Assembly (NCBI RefSeq): GCF_030315745.1
Contig: NZ_JASXSH010000022.1
Location: forward strand, 1-64,000
Length of the DNA stretch: 64,000 nucleotides
Direction: 5' to 3'
From: Gordonia heveisoli
GTDB lineage: Bacteria; Actinomycetota; Actinomycetes; Mycobacteriales; Mycobacteriaceae
Positions 45,160 through 55,668 of this stretch are shown one piece after another (position 1 is the stretch's first letter; the number at the start of each line of letters is the position of its first letter). The notes beneath the pieces were generated by a model. The model was not told the origin of the DNA. It was given only the letters and a program-made list of their open reading frames with translations, and did not search any database. Position numbers and translations under genes: made by a program.

Positions 45160-46377
45160 ATGACGCTCGACATCCCCCAGACCCGCCCGGCCCATCTCCC
45201 GCAGATCCTCGAACCGGCCGCCACCCGCGACCCCGGTACCGATCCGACCGCCACCGACTCGACGACCATCGTGCTGTCCTATGAGCAGGTCGAGGAACTC
45301 GGTCGCGAGCTCGACGCCCTGCGCGCCCGGGTCGTCGCCGATCTCGGCGAATCCGACCGCGAGTACCTGTACTCGATCATCCGCGCCCAACGCGGGTTCG
45401 AGGTGGCCGGCCGCGCACTGATGTATCTCGGCTTCTTCCCGCCCGCCTGGATCGCCGCGGTCGGCGCACTCTCGGTGTCGAAGATCCTCGACAACATGGA
45501 GATCGGCCACAATGTGATGCACGGCCAGTACGACTGGATGCGTGAGGACACCTACAACTCACGCGAATTCGAGTGGGACACCGTGTGTCCGGCCGATCAG
45601 TGGCGCCACAGTCACAACTACCTGCACCACACCTTCACCAACATCCTCGGCCAGGACCGCGACATCGGCTACGGCATCCTCCGGATGGCCCGCGACCAGA
45701 AGTGGAATCCCTACTACCTCGGCAATCTCGGGTACGCGACCGCACTGATGCTGCTGTTCGAGTGGGGCGTGATGCTCCACGACCTCGAGACCGAGAACAT
45801 CATCGCCGGTAAGCGCAAGTGGAGCGACGTCAAAGGTCTACTGAAAGGCATGTGGCGCAAGGCCCGTCGTCAGGTCGTCAAGGACTACGTCGTCTTCCCA
45901 GCACTGACCGGACCGCTGTTCATCCCTACACTGGTGGGCAATGCCACCGCCAATCTGGTGCGCAACGTCTGGACGTACTCCATCATCTTCTGCGGCCACT
46001 TCCCTTCGGGTGCACAGACATTCACCCCAGAGGAATGTGCCGAGGAGACTCGCGGCCAGTGGTACCTGCGGCAGATGCTCGGGTCGGCGAATATCACCGG
46101 CAGCCCGCTGTTCCACGTCATGAGCGGCAATCTGTCCCACCAGATCGAACATCACCTGTTCCCCGATCTGCCGGCCAGCCGCTATCCGGCGATCGCCGGT
46201 GAGGTTCGCGAGATCTGCGAACGCCACGGCCTGCCGTACAACACGGGTTCGCTGACCAAACAGCTGACGTCGACGTGGAAGAAGATCGCGAAGCTGTCGC
46301 TACCCAATTTCATGACCCGTGACGACGACGATCTGGTGGTCATCGTCGAACGCACCAAACCCGCGGCCACAGCCTGA
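45160..46377 (+). CDS. desA3: acyl-CoA delta-9 (stearoyl-CoA) desaturase
   Basis: The start is the ATG at 45160 with AAGGAGG upstream; the product is 405 residues. The three histidine boxes of membrane di-iron desaturases are present: GHNVMHGQ, WRHSHNYLHH and QIEHHLFPD. Hydrophobic segments flank them. It should insert a cis double bond into stearoyl-CoA, giving oleate for membrane lipids, with the reductase just upstream. Gene pairing and sequence resemble Rv3230c-desA3 of M. tuberculosis. A TetR gene and twin operators precede the pair. Confidence 0.9.
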   Translation: MTLDIPQTRPAHLPQILEPAATRDPGTDPTATDSTTIVLSYEQVEELGRELDALRARVVADLGESDREYLYSIIRAQRGFEVAGRALMYLGFFPPAWIAAVGALSVSKILDNMEIGHNVMHGQYDWMREDTYNSREFEWDTVCPADQWRHSHNYLHHTFTNILGQDRDIGYGILRMARDQKWNPYYLGNLGYATALMLLFEWGVMLHDLETENIIAGKRKWSDVKGLLKGMWRKARRQVVKDYVVFPALTGPLFIPTLVGNATANLVRNVWTYSIIFCGHFPSGAQTFTPEECAEETRGQWYLRQMLGSANITGSPLFHVMSGNLSHQIEHHLFPDLPASRYPAIAGEVREICERHGLPYNTGSLTKQLTSTWKKIAKLSLPNFMTRDDDDLVVIVERTKPAATA

Positions 46378-46475
46378 GCCTCGCGCGGCGATGACGATTG
46401 GCTGCTGCCGGGTGGTGTGCGGTGCAGGTATCCTCACAGCACACCACCCGACCGCCACGCCGAGGAGCCCCGACG

Positions 46476-46754
46476 ATGGTCGAACGCATCGAACGCAACA
46501 AGGATCTCGTTCAGGAACTCGTGGAATCGACCGCGACGCACGTAGGTCAGATCGCGACCATCATCACCGGCGCCGTCGTCGACGTCGCCCGCGAGGTGGG
46601 TGAGATCTTCACCGACGGATTCGAGATGCGGGAGGCGGCGCAGCGAGCGGCGGTCGACGGCGGCTCCGACACCCCGGCGACAGCCGAGTCCGATGGCGAC
46701 GCAGATGCCGACATCGTCACACCCGATTCGATCGAGCCAGGTCAGACAGACTAG
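46476..46754 (+). CDS. small acidic helical protein, unknown function
   Basis: The ATG at 46476, with GAGGAG upstream, opens a 92-residue protein. The first 60 residues form a predicted long helix (VERIERNKDLVQELVEST, VGQIATIITGAVVDVAREVGEIF), and the tail is acidic with Ser, Thr and Asp. It is 98 bases after the desaturase and may be transcribed with it, but it has its own ribosome-binding site. No known family is recognised. Confidence 0.65.
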   Translation: MVERIERNKDLVQELVESTATHVGQIATIITGAVVDVAREVGEIFTDGFEMREAAQRAAVDGGSDTPATAESDGDADADIVTPDSIEPGQTD

Positions 46755-46842
46755 TTTTCCTCCGCCTGCGTGCAACCTTTGCCATCAGGCCGACCCCGTC
46801 GTAGCTTGGTCGTGTTTGCTCAGCACGTCAGGAGTCCGACCC

Positions 46843-47346
46843 ATGCCCGCACCGTCGGTGTTCACCTTCCCCAACCCGGTCAACGAATACGCTGCCCGCT
46901 CCACTGCGGGACTCGTCGTGGTGCTGGCGCTCGTGTCGGTGATCGTCAATCAGCCGTGGCTGTACGCGATCCTCGCGCTCGGCTTCTTGCTGCGCGTGCT
47001 GTCGGGACCCAAGCTGTCGCCGTTCGGCCAGTTGTCCGTCCGCGTGATCGCGCCCAAGATCTGGCGCAAGAGCAAGCTGGTGCCGGGACCCCCGAAGCGG
47101 TTCGCCCAAACCATCGGCCTCATCTTCAGTACCACCGCGCTGGTGCTCAGCCTGCTCGGCCTCGGGTTGGCCGCGCAGATCGTCACCGGGCTGCTGATCG
47201 CCGCCGCCACGCTCGAATCGGTATTCGGCTTCTGCCTCGGCTGCGTCATCTTCGGCTTCCTGCAGCGCCGCGGCGTCATCCCGGAGACGGTGTGCGAGGC
47301 GTGCAACAACATCAGCCTGCGTAATCCGGTGGCCGCGAACTCCTGA
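46843..47346 (+). CDS. DUF4395-type membrane protein
   Basis: The 167-residue protein (ATG at 46843) has four hydrophobic segments. Its beginning, TFPNPVNEYAARSTAG, and its ESVFGFCLGCVIFG segment, with the Cys pair, match DUF4395 integral membrane proteins. Two more cysteines occur near the end (CEAC). Family genes are often next to thiosulfate sulfurtransferase or thioredoxin-like genes, hinting at sulfur or redox roles, but none is adjacent here. The 3' end faces the exopolyphosphatase gene. Confidence 0.8.
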   Translation: MPAPSVFTFPNPVNEYAARSTAGLVVVLALVSVIVNQPWLYAILALGFLLRVLSGPKLSPFGQLSVRVIAPKIWRKSKLVPGPPKRFAQTIGLIFSTTALVLSLLGLGLAAQIVTGLLIAAATLESVFGFCLGCVIFGFLQRRGVIPETVCEACNNISLRNPVAANS

Positions 47347-47428
47347 TTCTCGTCGACCGGCCGAGGGTCTCCGCATACGCACACTCCAGCCGGCTGCGGG
47401 CGTCACCACATCTCGGAAGAACTGACGG

Positions 47429-48385
47429 TTACCCCGCGTCGTCGACGAGGCCGAGCGCGATGCCGTCGAGAATGTCGTGTTCGGAGACCACCAATTCGGC
47501 GATCGCCGCCCGCGCGGCGAATTCCTCGGCCAGCTTCAGCGACACCAGCGCGCCGCCACCGATCACATCGACGCGGCCGGGATGCATCGGGCCCAGGGCC
47601 GCGCGCTCCGACCTCGGCATCGCAACGACTGCGCGACAGAGCTTTTCGAAGTCGTCCAGGGGCGTCCGGGACAGATGGATGATGTCCGAGTCGTAGGTGT
47701 CCAGTCCGACGTCGAGGGCGGCGAGCGTCGTCATCGTCCCCGCGACCCCGACCCAGGTGCGAGCCGATTCGAGCGGCACCGCGGCGAATGCGGGCGCCAG
47801 CCGTTCGGCGATGAAGCTCTCCGCCGCGGTCACCTCGGCGGCGGTGGGCGGATCGGAGTGCAACGCACGTTCGGTGGTCCGGACACATCCGATGTCGGCG
47901 GAGTAGGCTGCCGTGACGCCGTGCTCGTCACCCAGCACGACCTCGGTCGAGCCACCGCCCAGGTCGGTCACCACGAACGGCCCCTGGGCGGGATCGAGTT
48001 CACCGACCGCACCGCGGAAGGACAGTCGGGCCTCCTCGTCGCCGCTGATGACCTCGGCGCACGCGCCGGGCACCACGCGGCCGAGCAGCTCTGCTGTCAT
48101 GGCGAAGAAGTCGTCACGATTGGCGGCGTCGCGTGTCGCCGAGGTCGCGACCATCCGCACGCGCGTCACGCCGGCCGCGACCATCGTGTCGACATAGTCG
48201 GCGAGGGCGACCCGCGTTCGGTCGATCGCTTCGGCGGCCAGACGACCGGTGGCGTCGACGCCCTGTCCGAGCCGGACGACCCGCATCTCCCGATGCACGT
48301 CGGTCAGCCGGCCCGCAACGCCGGGCGTCGCGATCAGCAGGCGGATCGAGTTGGTGCCGCAGTCGACCGCCCCGACGACCGTCAC
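47429..48385 (-). CDS. ppx: exopolyphosphatase/guanosine pentaphosphate phosphohydrolase
   Basis: The 318-residue protein of the Ppx/GppA family shows the N-terminal phosphate motif AVDCGTNSIRLLIA, DLGGGSTEVVLG, and a late VIGGGALVS. It lacks the long C-terminal HD-type extension of E. coli Ppx, fitting the short actinobacterial form (Rv1026 type). It removes phosphate from polyphosphate or pppGpp; homologues of this short form vary in preference. Its GTG overlaps the stop of the DUF501 gene by four bases, and it is last in the eno-ftsB-DUF501-ppx series. Confidence 0.88.
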   Translation of the reverse strand: MTVVGAVDCGTNSIRLLIATPGVAGRLTDVHREMRVVRLGQGVDATGRLAAEAIDRTRVALADYVDTMVAAGVTRVRMVATSATRDAANRDDFFAMTAELLGRVVPGACAEVISGDEEARLSFRGAVGELDPAQGPFVVTDLGGGSTEVVLGDEHGVTAAYSADIGCVRTTERALHSDPPTAAEVTAAESFIAERLAPAFAAVPLESARTWVGVAGTMTTLAALDVGLDTYDSDIIHLSRTPLDDFEKLCRAVVAMPRSERAALGPMHPGRVDVIGGGALVSLKLAEEFAARAAIAELVVSEHDILDGIALGLVDDAG

Positions 48386-48930
48386 GGTGTGTCGGGGGTG
48401 TTCGGCGCGTCGCCTGCGGCCTCATCGGAGCCACGCGCACGGGGCCAGTCGTCGGGAATCGCGGTCCCTCGCAGACCGGAGTCGGCCGCCAGTGCGACGG
48501 CCTCGTCCCCGAGCGGATTGAGTCCGGGCCCCTTGGCCAGTGAGTGCGCGATCAGCACGTGCAGGCACTTGACTCGGTCCGGCATACCGCCACCGGTGAA
48601 ATCGGTACCCAGCGACTCGATCGCGTCGCGTTCGGCGAGGTAGTCCTCATGTGCGCGACGATAGGCGGCCGCGAGTTCGGGATCGGTGGCCAGCCGCTCG
48701 GTCATCTCGCGCATCACCCCGGCCGATTCCTGCCTGCTGGCCTCGGCGGTCAGCCGCGGATCGGTGAGGTAGTAGAGCGTGGGGAAAGGCGTCCCGTCGG
48801 GCAGCCGCGGCGCAGTCTTGACCACGGCGGGCCGCCCATCGGGGGTGCGGTAACTGATCTCCAGGACCCCGCGCGGTTCGCGCCCCAGCTGGGCGGCGAC
48901 CGTCGCCAGATCCTCTTCCAACGAGCTCAC
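48382..48930 (-). CDS. DUF501-family protein
   Basis: The GTG at 48930 overlaps the previous stop as GTGA, giving 182 residues; the frame stays open further upstream, inside the FtsB-like gene. The DUF501 pattern includes QLGREPRGVLEISYRTPDGRPAV, the PTLYYLTDPRL segment, a DGTPFPTL loop, and a C-terminal VKCLHVLIAHSLAKGPG with conserved Cys and His. Function is unknown; the gene is conserved between ftsB/divIC and ppx in actinobacteria (Rv1025 in M. tuberculosis). Confidence 0.87.
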   Translation of the reverse strand: MSSLEEDLATVAAQLGREPRGVLEISYRTPDGRPAVVKTAPRLPDGTPFPTLYYLTDPRLTAEASRQESAGVMREMTERLATDPELAAAYRRAHEDYLAERDAIESLGTDFTGGGMPDRVKCLHVLIAHSLAKGPGLNPLGDEAVALAADSGLRGTAIPDDWPRARGSDEAAGDAPNTPDTP

Positions 48931-49646
48931 TTGACTCCCGGCGGTGTTGCTATCGATTCGAAAAGGTTGCCGTACCACGGTGCGCGCGCACGCTTTTCGG
49001 CTTCTTCGGCGGCGGCCTTACGGGCTTCGTCCCCGGGGAACATCATCACCAGCGGGGTCTCTCCCGGCTTGACGAAGAGTAGTTCCGATCGGGCCTTCGC
49101 CTCGATGTAGGCCGGATCGTTCTGTTCGTTGACCTTCTGCTGATAGTCGACGACCTGGCGTCGTTTCTCGGCGTTGGAGGCCGTCAGATCGTTGAGCTCG
49201 GCGCGCTGTTCGAAGTAGGTGCGCACCGGCATCGCCAGGGTCAGGGAGACCACACTGATGACCAAGGCCAGCACCACGGCGCGTTTGGCGTCGACCCGCT
49301 GTGCGCGGGCCAGGAGCCGCTCTCCTAAGGATGGGCCGCCGAGGTCGCGACGAGCCCGGGTCGATGCAGAACGGATCGGCCTGGCGGTGCGCTCGACGGC
49401 CGCTTCGGCGGCCCCGTCAGCGGTCGCGTCCGGTCCGGGTTCGGCGTCGACCAGCCGGGCGGCCGTATCGAACCGATCGTCGACGCCGCTGCCGTCGCGG
49501 AGTTCGTGTTCGCCGGTCTCGGTTGTCGAGACCGGCGAACCACGACGAGCCCCGGGCTGCGAACGGCGGCGCGTCGCACGAGCGCGTTCACGGGTACGCG
49601 AATCCAACCGCGTGTCCCGCGCCCGCCGACGTCCATCCGATGCCAT
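48927..49646 (-). CDS. FtsB/DivIC-family septum protein
   Basis: The 239-residue protein has an Arg-rich and acidic disordered cytoplasmic N-terminus (about 1-118), one membrane segment (about 121-142), and a short coiled coil (about 143-180, FEQRAELNDLTASNAEKRRQ). The usual FtsB/DivIC end follows, with DPAYIEAKARSELLFVKPGET. It should join the FtsQ-FtsL cell-division complex at the septum. It lies 13 bases after eno and overlaps DUF501, as in M. tuberculosis Rv1024. The long basic N-terminus is typical of the actinobacterial form. Confidence 0.88.
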   Translation of the reverse strand: MASDGRRRARDTRLDSRTRERARATRRRSQPGARRGSPVSTTETGEHELRDGSGVDDRFDTAARLVDAEPGPDATADGAAEAAVERTARPIRSASTRARRDLGGPSLGERLLARAQRVDAKRAVVLALVISVVSLTLAMPVRTYFEQRAELNDLTASNAEKRRQVVDYQQKVNEQNDPAYIEAKARSELLFVKPGETPLVMMFPGDEARKAAAEEAEKRARAPWYGNLFESIATPPGVK

Positions 49647-49659
49647 GGGTTTCAGCTAA

Positions 49660-50958
<1,299 letters not shown>

Positions 50959-51095
50959 CTATCTCGGTGGAAGGGTCGGCATTGCCGGCCGACCACACGT
51001 ACGCGACAAAGCCTAATGGCTGCCGTCGCAGCACATGTAGCAAGGGATCGTCCAAGCGCCTGCGGACACCGGCGACAGCGCAGGGCGAAGTGCGT

Positions 51096-51854
51096 TCAGT
51101 AGCGGACGTTCACCGAATAGGCGTTGGCGTGATCACGGACATCGAGCACGTAGGCCATCGAGTTGTTGTAGACCTTGACGGCCTTCTCCCAGCCCGCCGG
51201 GGTGGTCATGTCACCGCCGGAGGAAACACACAGGTAGCGGGCCGCGGACAGCGCCGCGTCGTCGATGTTGTCCGGATCGACCTTGCCGTCACCATTGGCG
51301 TCGACACCGAATCGCGTCCAGGTCTCGGGGATGAACTGAAACGGCCCCATCGCCCGGTCGTGCGTCGCGTCGCCGTCCAGACGCCCGCCGTCGGTGTCGT
51401 GGATCTTCATATTTCCGCGGGTACCGTCCAGCGCGACCCCGCGAATGGACGGAGATGTGTCGCCGTTGGCGGCGACCCGGGTCCCGCGGTAGGTGCCGTG
51501 TTTGCTCTCCACACCGGCGATCCCGGCCAGTGTCGTCCAGGTGATACCGCATTCGGGATGCTGCTGACGCTGGATTTCCGCGGCATTTCCGTAGGCCTCG
51601 AGTGCGACCAGTCCGATACCCGTCGACTTGGCGATCGGCGTGGCCCAGCCACGCATCTTCTCGGCGGTCCGCCCGGGCGCGTTGATGTCGATATAGGGCT
51701 GCGGGATCCCGGCGCCGGGCGGCAGTCCGTCAGGGATGTCGGGCCGGTCGAGCGAGGGGATGTCGATACAGCCGGCAAGGCTGACCACCGTCGCGGCGGC
51801 AACCACACCCATCGCCACACCACGCACCCACGACCGTTGCCCAGCCACGCTCAT
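51096..51854 (-). CDS. lpqU: LpqU-like lipoprotein lytic transglycosylase
   Basis: The 252-residue protein has a lipobox LAGC (Cys29) after a twin hydrophobic signal, and a transglycosylase domain. That domain has TLAGIAGVESKHGTYRG with the catalytic Glu, RAMGPFQFIPETW, and VDANGDGKVDP, a loop found in MltB-type enzymes. It should cleave peptidoglycan strands from the outer face of the membrane. Gene order beside eno matches M. tuberculosis lpqU (Rv1022). In that genome the next gene is mazG; here about nine kilobases of other genes intervene. Confidence 0.88.
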   Translation of the reverse strand: MSVAGQRSWVRGVAMGVVAAATVVSLAGCIDIPSLDRPDIPDGLPPGAGIPQPYIDINAPGRTAEKMRGWATPIAKSTGIGLVALEAYGNAAEIQRQQHPECGITWTTLAGIAGVESKHGTYRGTRVAANGDTSPSIRGVALDGTRGNMKIHDTDGGRLDGDATHDRAMGPFQFIPETWTRFGVDANGDGKVDPDNIDDAALSAARYLCVSSGGDMTTPAGWEKAVKVYNNSMAYVLDVRDHANAYSVNVRY

Positions 51855-52003
51855 ACCCTCCGCAATTCCTCAGTCGATACCTCGGCCGATCGGGCCGCTC
51901 GCGCGACCTATGTGATCCGGCCGAGCAACACCCTCTCACCTTGGGTCCTTGGACCCCAATCTCCTACTCAACTCGCCGGGTCGGCATTCAGTTCCCCCTT
52001 CCG

Positions 52004-52022
52004 GCAGGCTAGGCTTACCTGC
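52004..52022. promoter_or_regulatory. IdeR/DtxR-like iron box before efeU
   Basis: The 19-base site GCAGGCTAGGCTTACCTGC matches the IdeR consensus at 13 positions, including the core GG-TAGGC-T-ACCT layout, and has palindromic ends. It lies 41 bases upstream of the efeU start, a fitting place for iron-dependent repression. Confidence 0.7.
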
Positions 52023-52063
52023 TGAAGCAGTCGGTGTGTAACAGCCACCGACGCGCACCAGAA

Positions 52064-53074
52064 ATGAGTTCCGTGGAGATCCTCGCCTCGGGCGGCACCC
52101 CGTCAGTGTTCGCCCAAATGTTCGGCAGCGGCCTCATCGGCCTTCGCGAAGGCCTCGAAACGGGCATTGTGGTCATGGTTCTGGTCGCCTTCGTCACCCG
52201 CAGCGGCCGTCGCGACGCCCTCAAATGGATCTGGACCGGAGTCGGGATCGCCGTGGCGATGGTGTTCGCGGTCTTCGCGATCATCCATTTCGGTACCTCG
52301 ACGATGACACCGCTGGCAGCCGAGACGATCGCCGGCGTCGCCTCCCTGGTCGCCGTCGTCATCGTCACGTTCATGGTCCTGTGGATGAGCAAGGCATCGG
52401 CGCACATCTCCGCCGACCTCAAGGAGGGGATGTCGGAGGCGCTGGTCGCGGGCAGCCTCTCGATCCTGGGCCTGTCCTTCGTCGCGGTCGGCCGTGAAGG
52501 CTTCGAGACCGCGCTGCTCATGGTCGGCTACGCCGAGAGCGTGTCGGGCGGATGGTGGCCACTACTGGGCCTGCTGCTCGGCGTCCTCACGGCCGTCGTC
52601 GTGACCATCGCGCTCTACCAGGGCGCGATCCGCTTGAACTTCCATCGGTTCTTCCTCTACACCGGCGCCTTCCTCATCGTCGTCGCGGCGGGCATCCTCG
52701 CCTACGCCGTGCACGCCCTGCAGACCGTCGACTGGCTACCCGGCCGGGAGAACATCGCCTTCGACATCTCGGCCCAGTACGACCAGTCGTCGTGGTACGG
52801 AACGATCTTCGCGGGCATCTTCAACTTCCGGCCCGAACCGACCTGGCTGCAGGTCATCGCCTGGCTCGCCTACATCGCCATCGTGATGCCCCTGTTCCTC
52901 TACGCGAATCTGGCCAAACGCCCTCCGGCGCCGGCCAAGGCACCGGCATCCGATCAGCCTGCCGACGACCAGCCGGCCACCGATGACGAAACCACCGACG
53001 CGGCCGTCTCCCCCGGCGCGAACACGAGCCATCCAGTCACTGTTCATCCGGCCACCCCCGACGCCGGTTCCTGA
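52064..53074 (+). CDS. efeU: ferrous iron permease EfeU (FTR1 family)
   Basis: The start at 52064 gives 336 residues with seven hydrophobic segments and the two FTR1 iron motifs, REGLE (28-32) and REGFE (144-148). The final third is a Pro/Asp/Thr-rich cytoplasmic tail without known role. EfeU moves iron across the inner membrane with EfeO and EfeB. The next gene starts 16 bases after its stop. An IdeR-like box before it suggests repression by iron. Confidence 0.93.
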   Translation: MSSVEILASGGTPSVFAQMFGSGLIGLREGLETGIVVMVLVAFVTRSGRRDALKWIWTGVGIAVAMVFAVFAIIHFGTSTMTPLAAETIAGVASLVAVVIVTFMVLWMSKASAHISADLKEGMSEALVAGSLSILGLSFVAVGREGFETALLMVGYAESVSGGWWPLLGLLLGVLTAVVVTIALYQGAIRLNFHRFFLYTGAFLIVVAAGILAYAVHALQTVDWLPGRENIAFDISAQYDQSSWYGTIFAGIFNFRPEPTWLQVIAWLAYIAIVMPLFLYANLAKRPPAPAKAPASDQPADDQPATDDETTDAAVSPGANTSHPVTVHPATPDAGS

Positions 53075-53090
53075 AAGGAAGAATCCCAAG

Positions 53091-54299
53091 GTGCATCGCT
53101 TCACCACCTGCGCGGGCGCGGTCGTGCTGACCGTGGCCACTCCCCTGCTCCTCGCGGGCTGTACGTCGAAGGCAGATTCGGAGGGCGCCATCAGCGTCAC
53201 CTCGACCGAATCGGCGTGCGACCTCGACAGCACCGACGCGCAGACCGGCCAGGTCGACTTCGCCGTCACCAACAACGGCAACAAGGTCACCGAGTTCTAC
53301 GTGTACGGCAACAACAACCGGGTTCTCGGCGAGGTGGAGAACATCGGCCCCGGCGTGACCGGCAACCTGACCGTGGAGATCGTCGAACCCGGCACCTACA
53401 CCGTCGCCTGCAAGCCGGGCATGGTCGGCACCGGCATCCGCAGTGAGCTGAAGGTGTCCGGCGATGCCAAGGACAAGACCGAGGTGCCCGCCGACGTGAA
53501 TGCGGCGAAGAAGGCCTACATCGAGTACGTCCGCAATCAGCTGAACACCCTGGTCTCGCAGACCACCGTCTTCGTCGACAACATCAAGAGCGGCAACCTC
53601 GACGCCGCCCGCAGCCAGTTCGGACTCGCCCGCACCCCGTACGAGCGCATCGAGCCGGTCGCCGAATCCTTCGCCGACCTCGATCCGCGGATCGACATGC
53701 GCTGGGACGACACCGAGGGCGGGACGCAGCCGTTCACCGGATTCCACCGCCTCGAACGCTTCCTGTGGCCGCCGCAGCCCAACGAGATCGGCGACGCCGA
53801 AGGCCAGATCACGCCCGATGACGCGGCCAACGCCAAGACCGCGGACACGAAGGCTGCCATCGACAAGGTCGCCGACGAACTGCTCGCCGACGTCATCAAG
53901 CTTCGCGACGAGGTCGCCCGCCCCACCTTCGACTTCGAGACCCGCTCCTTCGTGCAGGGCCCGCAGGCACTCGTCGACGAGATCGCCGCGACCAAGGTGA
54001 CCGGTGAAGAAGACCGTTACTCCCACACCGACCTGTGGGATATCGCGGCCAACCTGGACGGCTCCGAGACCGCGATCGCGACCATGCAGCCGATCATCGC
54101 CAAGAAGAACCAGGCGCTGATGGACAAGATCACCCAGCAGTTCACCGAGGCCCGCAACGCGGTCAACGCCTTCCGTGAGGGCGACGGCTACGTCTCCTAT
54201 ACCAAGGTGACCCCGGAACAGCGCCGCGATCTGTCCAACAAGATCGACGCCCTGTCGGCCACCCTCTCCCAGGTGCCCGGCCTGGTGCTGGCCCCCTGA
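53091..54299 (+). CDS. efeO: EfeO iron-uptake lipoprotein (cupredoxin-imelysin)
   Basis: The GTG at 53091 has GAAAGGAAG upstream; the product is 402 residues. A lipobox LAGC (about residue 21) is followed by a cupredoxin-like domain (about 30-125, with CKPGM) and an imelysin (M75) domain with HRLE at 219-222. EfeO captures iron outside the membrane and passes it to EfeU. The lipid anchor is typical of Gram-positive homologues. Spacing of 13 bases to efeB supports one operon. Confidence 0.92.
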   Translation: MHRFTTCAGAVVLTVATPLLLAGCTSKADSEGAISVTSTESACDLDSTDAQTGQVDFAVTNNGNKVTEFYVYGNNNRVLGEVENIGPGVTGNLTVEIVEPGTYTVACKPGMVGTGIRSELKVSGDAKDKTEVPADVNAAKKAYIEYVRNQLNTLVSQTTVFVDNIKSGNLDAARSQFGLARTPYERIEPVAESFADLDPRIDMRWDDTEGGTQPFTGFHRLERFLWPPQPNEIGDAEGQITPDDAANAKTADTKAAIDKVADELLADVIKLRDEVARPTFDFETRSFVQGPQALVDEIAATKVTGEEDRYSHTDLWDIAANLDGSETAIATMQPIIAKKNQALMDKITQQFTEARNAVNAFREGDGYVSYTKVTPEQRRDLSNKIDALSATLSQVPGLVLAP

Positions 54300-54312
54300 G
54301 AGAGGTGACGGC

Positions 54313-55644
54313 ATGACCGACGCGACCCCCGAAGCGGCAGACAACGATTCCACTCCCGGCAAGCGGGCCGGACGTGGCGCATTCTCGCGCCGCACCGTGC
54401 TCGGTACCGTCGGGGTCGGGGTCGCGGCCGCCGCGGGTGGTGTCGCGATCGGTCGTGCCGGGGCCGGTGAACAGACTCCCGCCGACACCGAGGTCGTCGC
54501 CTTCCGCGGCACCCATCAGGCCGGGATCGTGACCGCGGCGCAGGATCGTCTGCATTTCGTCGCCTTCGATGTCACCACTGACTCCCGCGATGAACTCGTC
54601 GCGTTACTCAAGCGGTGGACGGCCGCCGCCGAGCGGATGACCCGCGGCGAGGAAACCGAACCGGGCGGTGCGACCGGGCTCGGCGATTACACCCCGCCCA
54701 CCGACACCGGCGAAGCTCTCGACCTGCATCCGGCGCGCTTGACGCTGACGATCGGATTCGGCCCCGGCCTGTTCGGACCCAGCGTCGCCTATCCGGACCG
54801 TCCAGATCGATTCGGCATCGCCGACCGTAAACCCGCTGTCTTGCAAGACCTGCCGATGTTCGCCGGGGAGAAGATCGATCCCGGTCGCTCCTACGGCGAC
54901 ATCTGCGTCCAGGCCTGCGCCGACGATCCGCAGGTCGCCGTGCATGCCATCCGTAACCTCGCCCGGCTCGGCATGGGGGTGGTCGCGGTGCGCTGGTCGC
55001 AGCTCGGCTTCGGCCGCACCTCGGCCACCACGAAAGCCCAGCAGACCCCGCGCAACATGTTCGGTTTCAAGGACGGCACAGCGAATGTGCGCGCCGAGGA
55101 GACCGACCTGCTGGACAAGTGGGTGTGGGTCGAGGGTGCCGACAATCCGGCAGGCGCACAGTGGATGACCGGCGGCACCTATCTGGTCACCCGCCGCATC
55201 CGGATGGATATCGAGGCGTGGGACCGCACCCATCTCCTCGAGCAGGAGGTCGTCATCGGCCGAGACAAGCGTGTGGGCGCCCCGCTCGGACAGAAGAACG
55301 AGTTCGACGAACCCGACTTCCAGATCACCTCGTATGGCGCCCCGCTGATTCCGCGCAACGCCCATGTGCGGCTGGCACATCCGGACAATCTCGGCGGGAT
55401 CCAGATCCTGCGGCGGGGTTACAACTTCACCGATGGTTCCGACGGCTTCGGCCACCTCGACGCCGGCCTCTTCTTCATCGCGTTCAACCGCGACCCGAAG
55501 AAGCAGTTCATCCCGATGCAGCAGACGCTGTCCCGCCAGGACGCGATGAACGAGTACATCAGCCCCAACGGTTCAGCCGTCTTCGCCGTGCCCGCCGGTC
55601 TCGCCGACGGCGAATGGTGGGGTCAGCACCTGTTCTCCGGCTAG
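54313..55644 (+). CDS. efeB: EfeB, Tat-exported DyP-type haem peroxidase
   Basis: The 443-residue protein has a Tat signal SRRTVLG (25-31) with a hydrophobic stretch after it. DyP peroxidase marks are FGFKDGTANV (the GxxDG distal loop) and the proximal haem histidine in NAHVRLAHPDN. EfeB oxidises ferrous iron or extracts iron from haem in the EfeUOB system. It contains a rare TTA codon at 54604. It ends 24 bases from the convergent cysNC gene. Confidence 0.93.
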   Translation: MTDATPEAADNDSTPGKRAGRGAFSRRTVLGTVGVGVAAAAGGVAIGRAGAGEQTPADTEVVAFRGTHQAGIVTAAQDRLHFVAFDVTTDSRDELVALLKRWTAAAERMTRGEETEPGGATGLGDYTPPTDTGEALDLHPARLTLTIGFGPGLFGPSVAYPDRPDRFGIADRKPAVLQDLPMFAGEKIDPGRSYGDICVQACADDPQVAVHAIRNLARLGMGVVAVRWSQLGFGRTSATTKAQQTPRNMFGFKDGTANVRAEETDLLDKWVWVEGADNPAGAQWMTGGTYLVTRRIRMDIEAWDRTHLLEQEVVIGRDKRVGAPLGQKNEFDEPDFQITSYGAPLIPRNAHVRLAHPDNLGGIQILRRGYNFTDGSDGFGHLDAGLFFIAFNRDPKKQFIPMQQTLSRQDAMNEYISPNGSAVFAVPAGLADGEWWGQHLFSG

Positions 55645-55668
55645 CCTCACCGCATCACGAAGCCCGGC

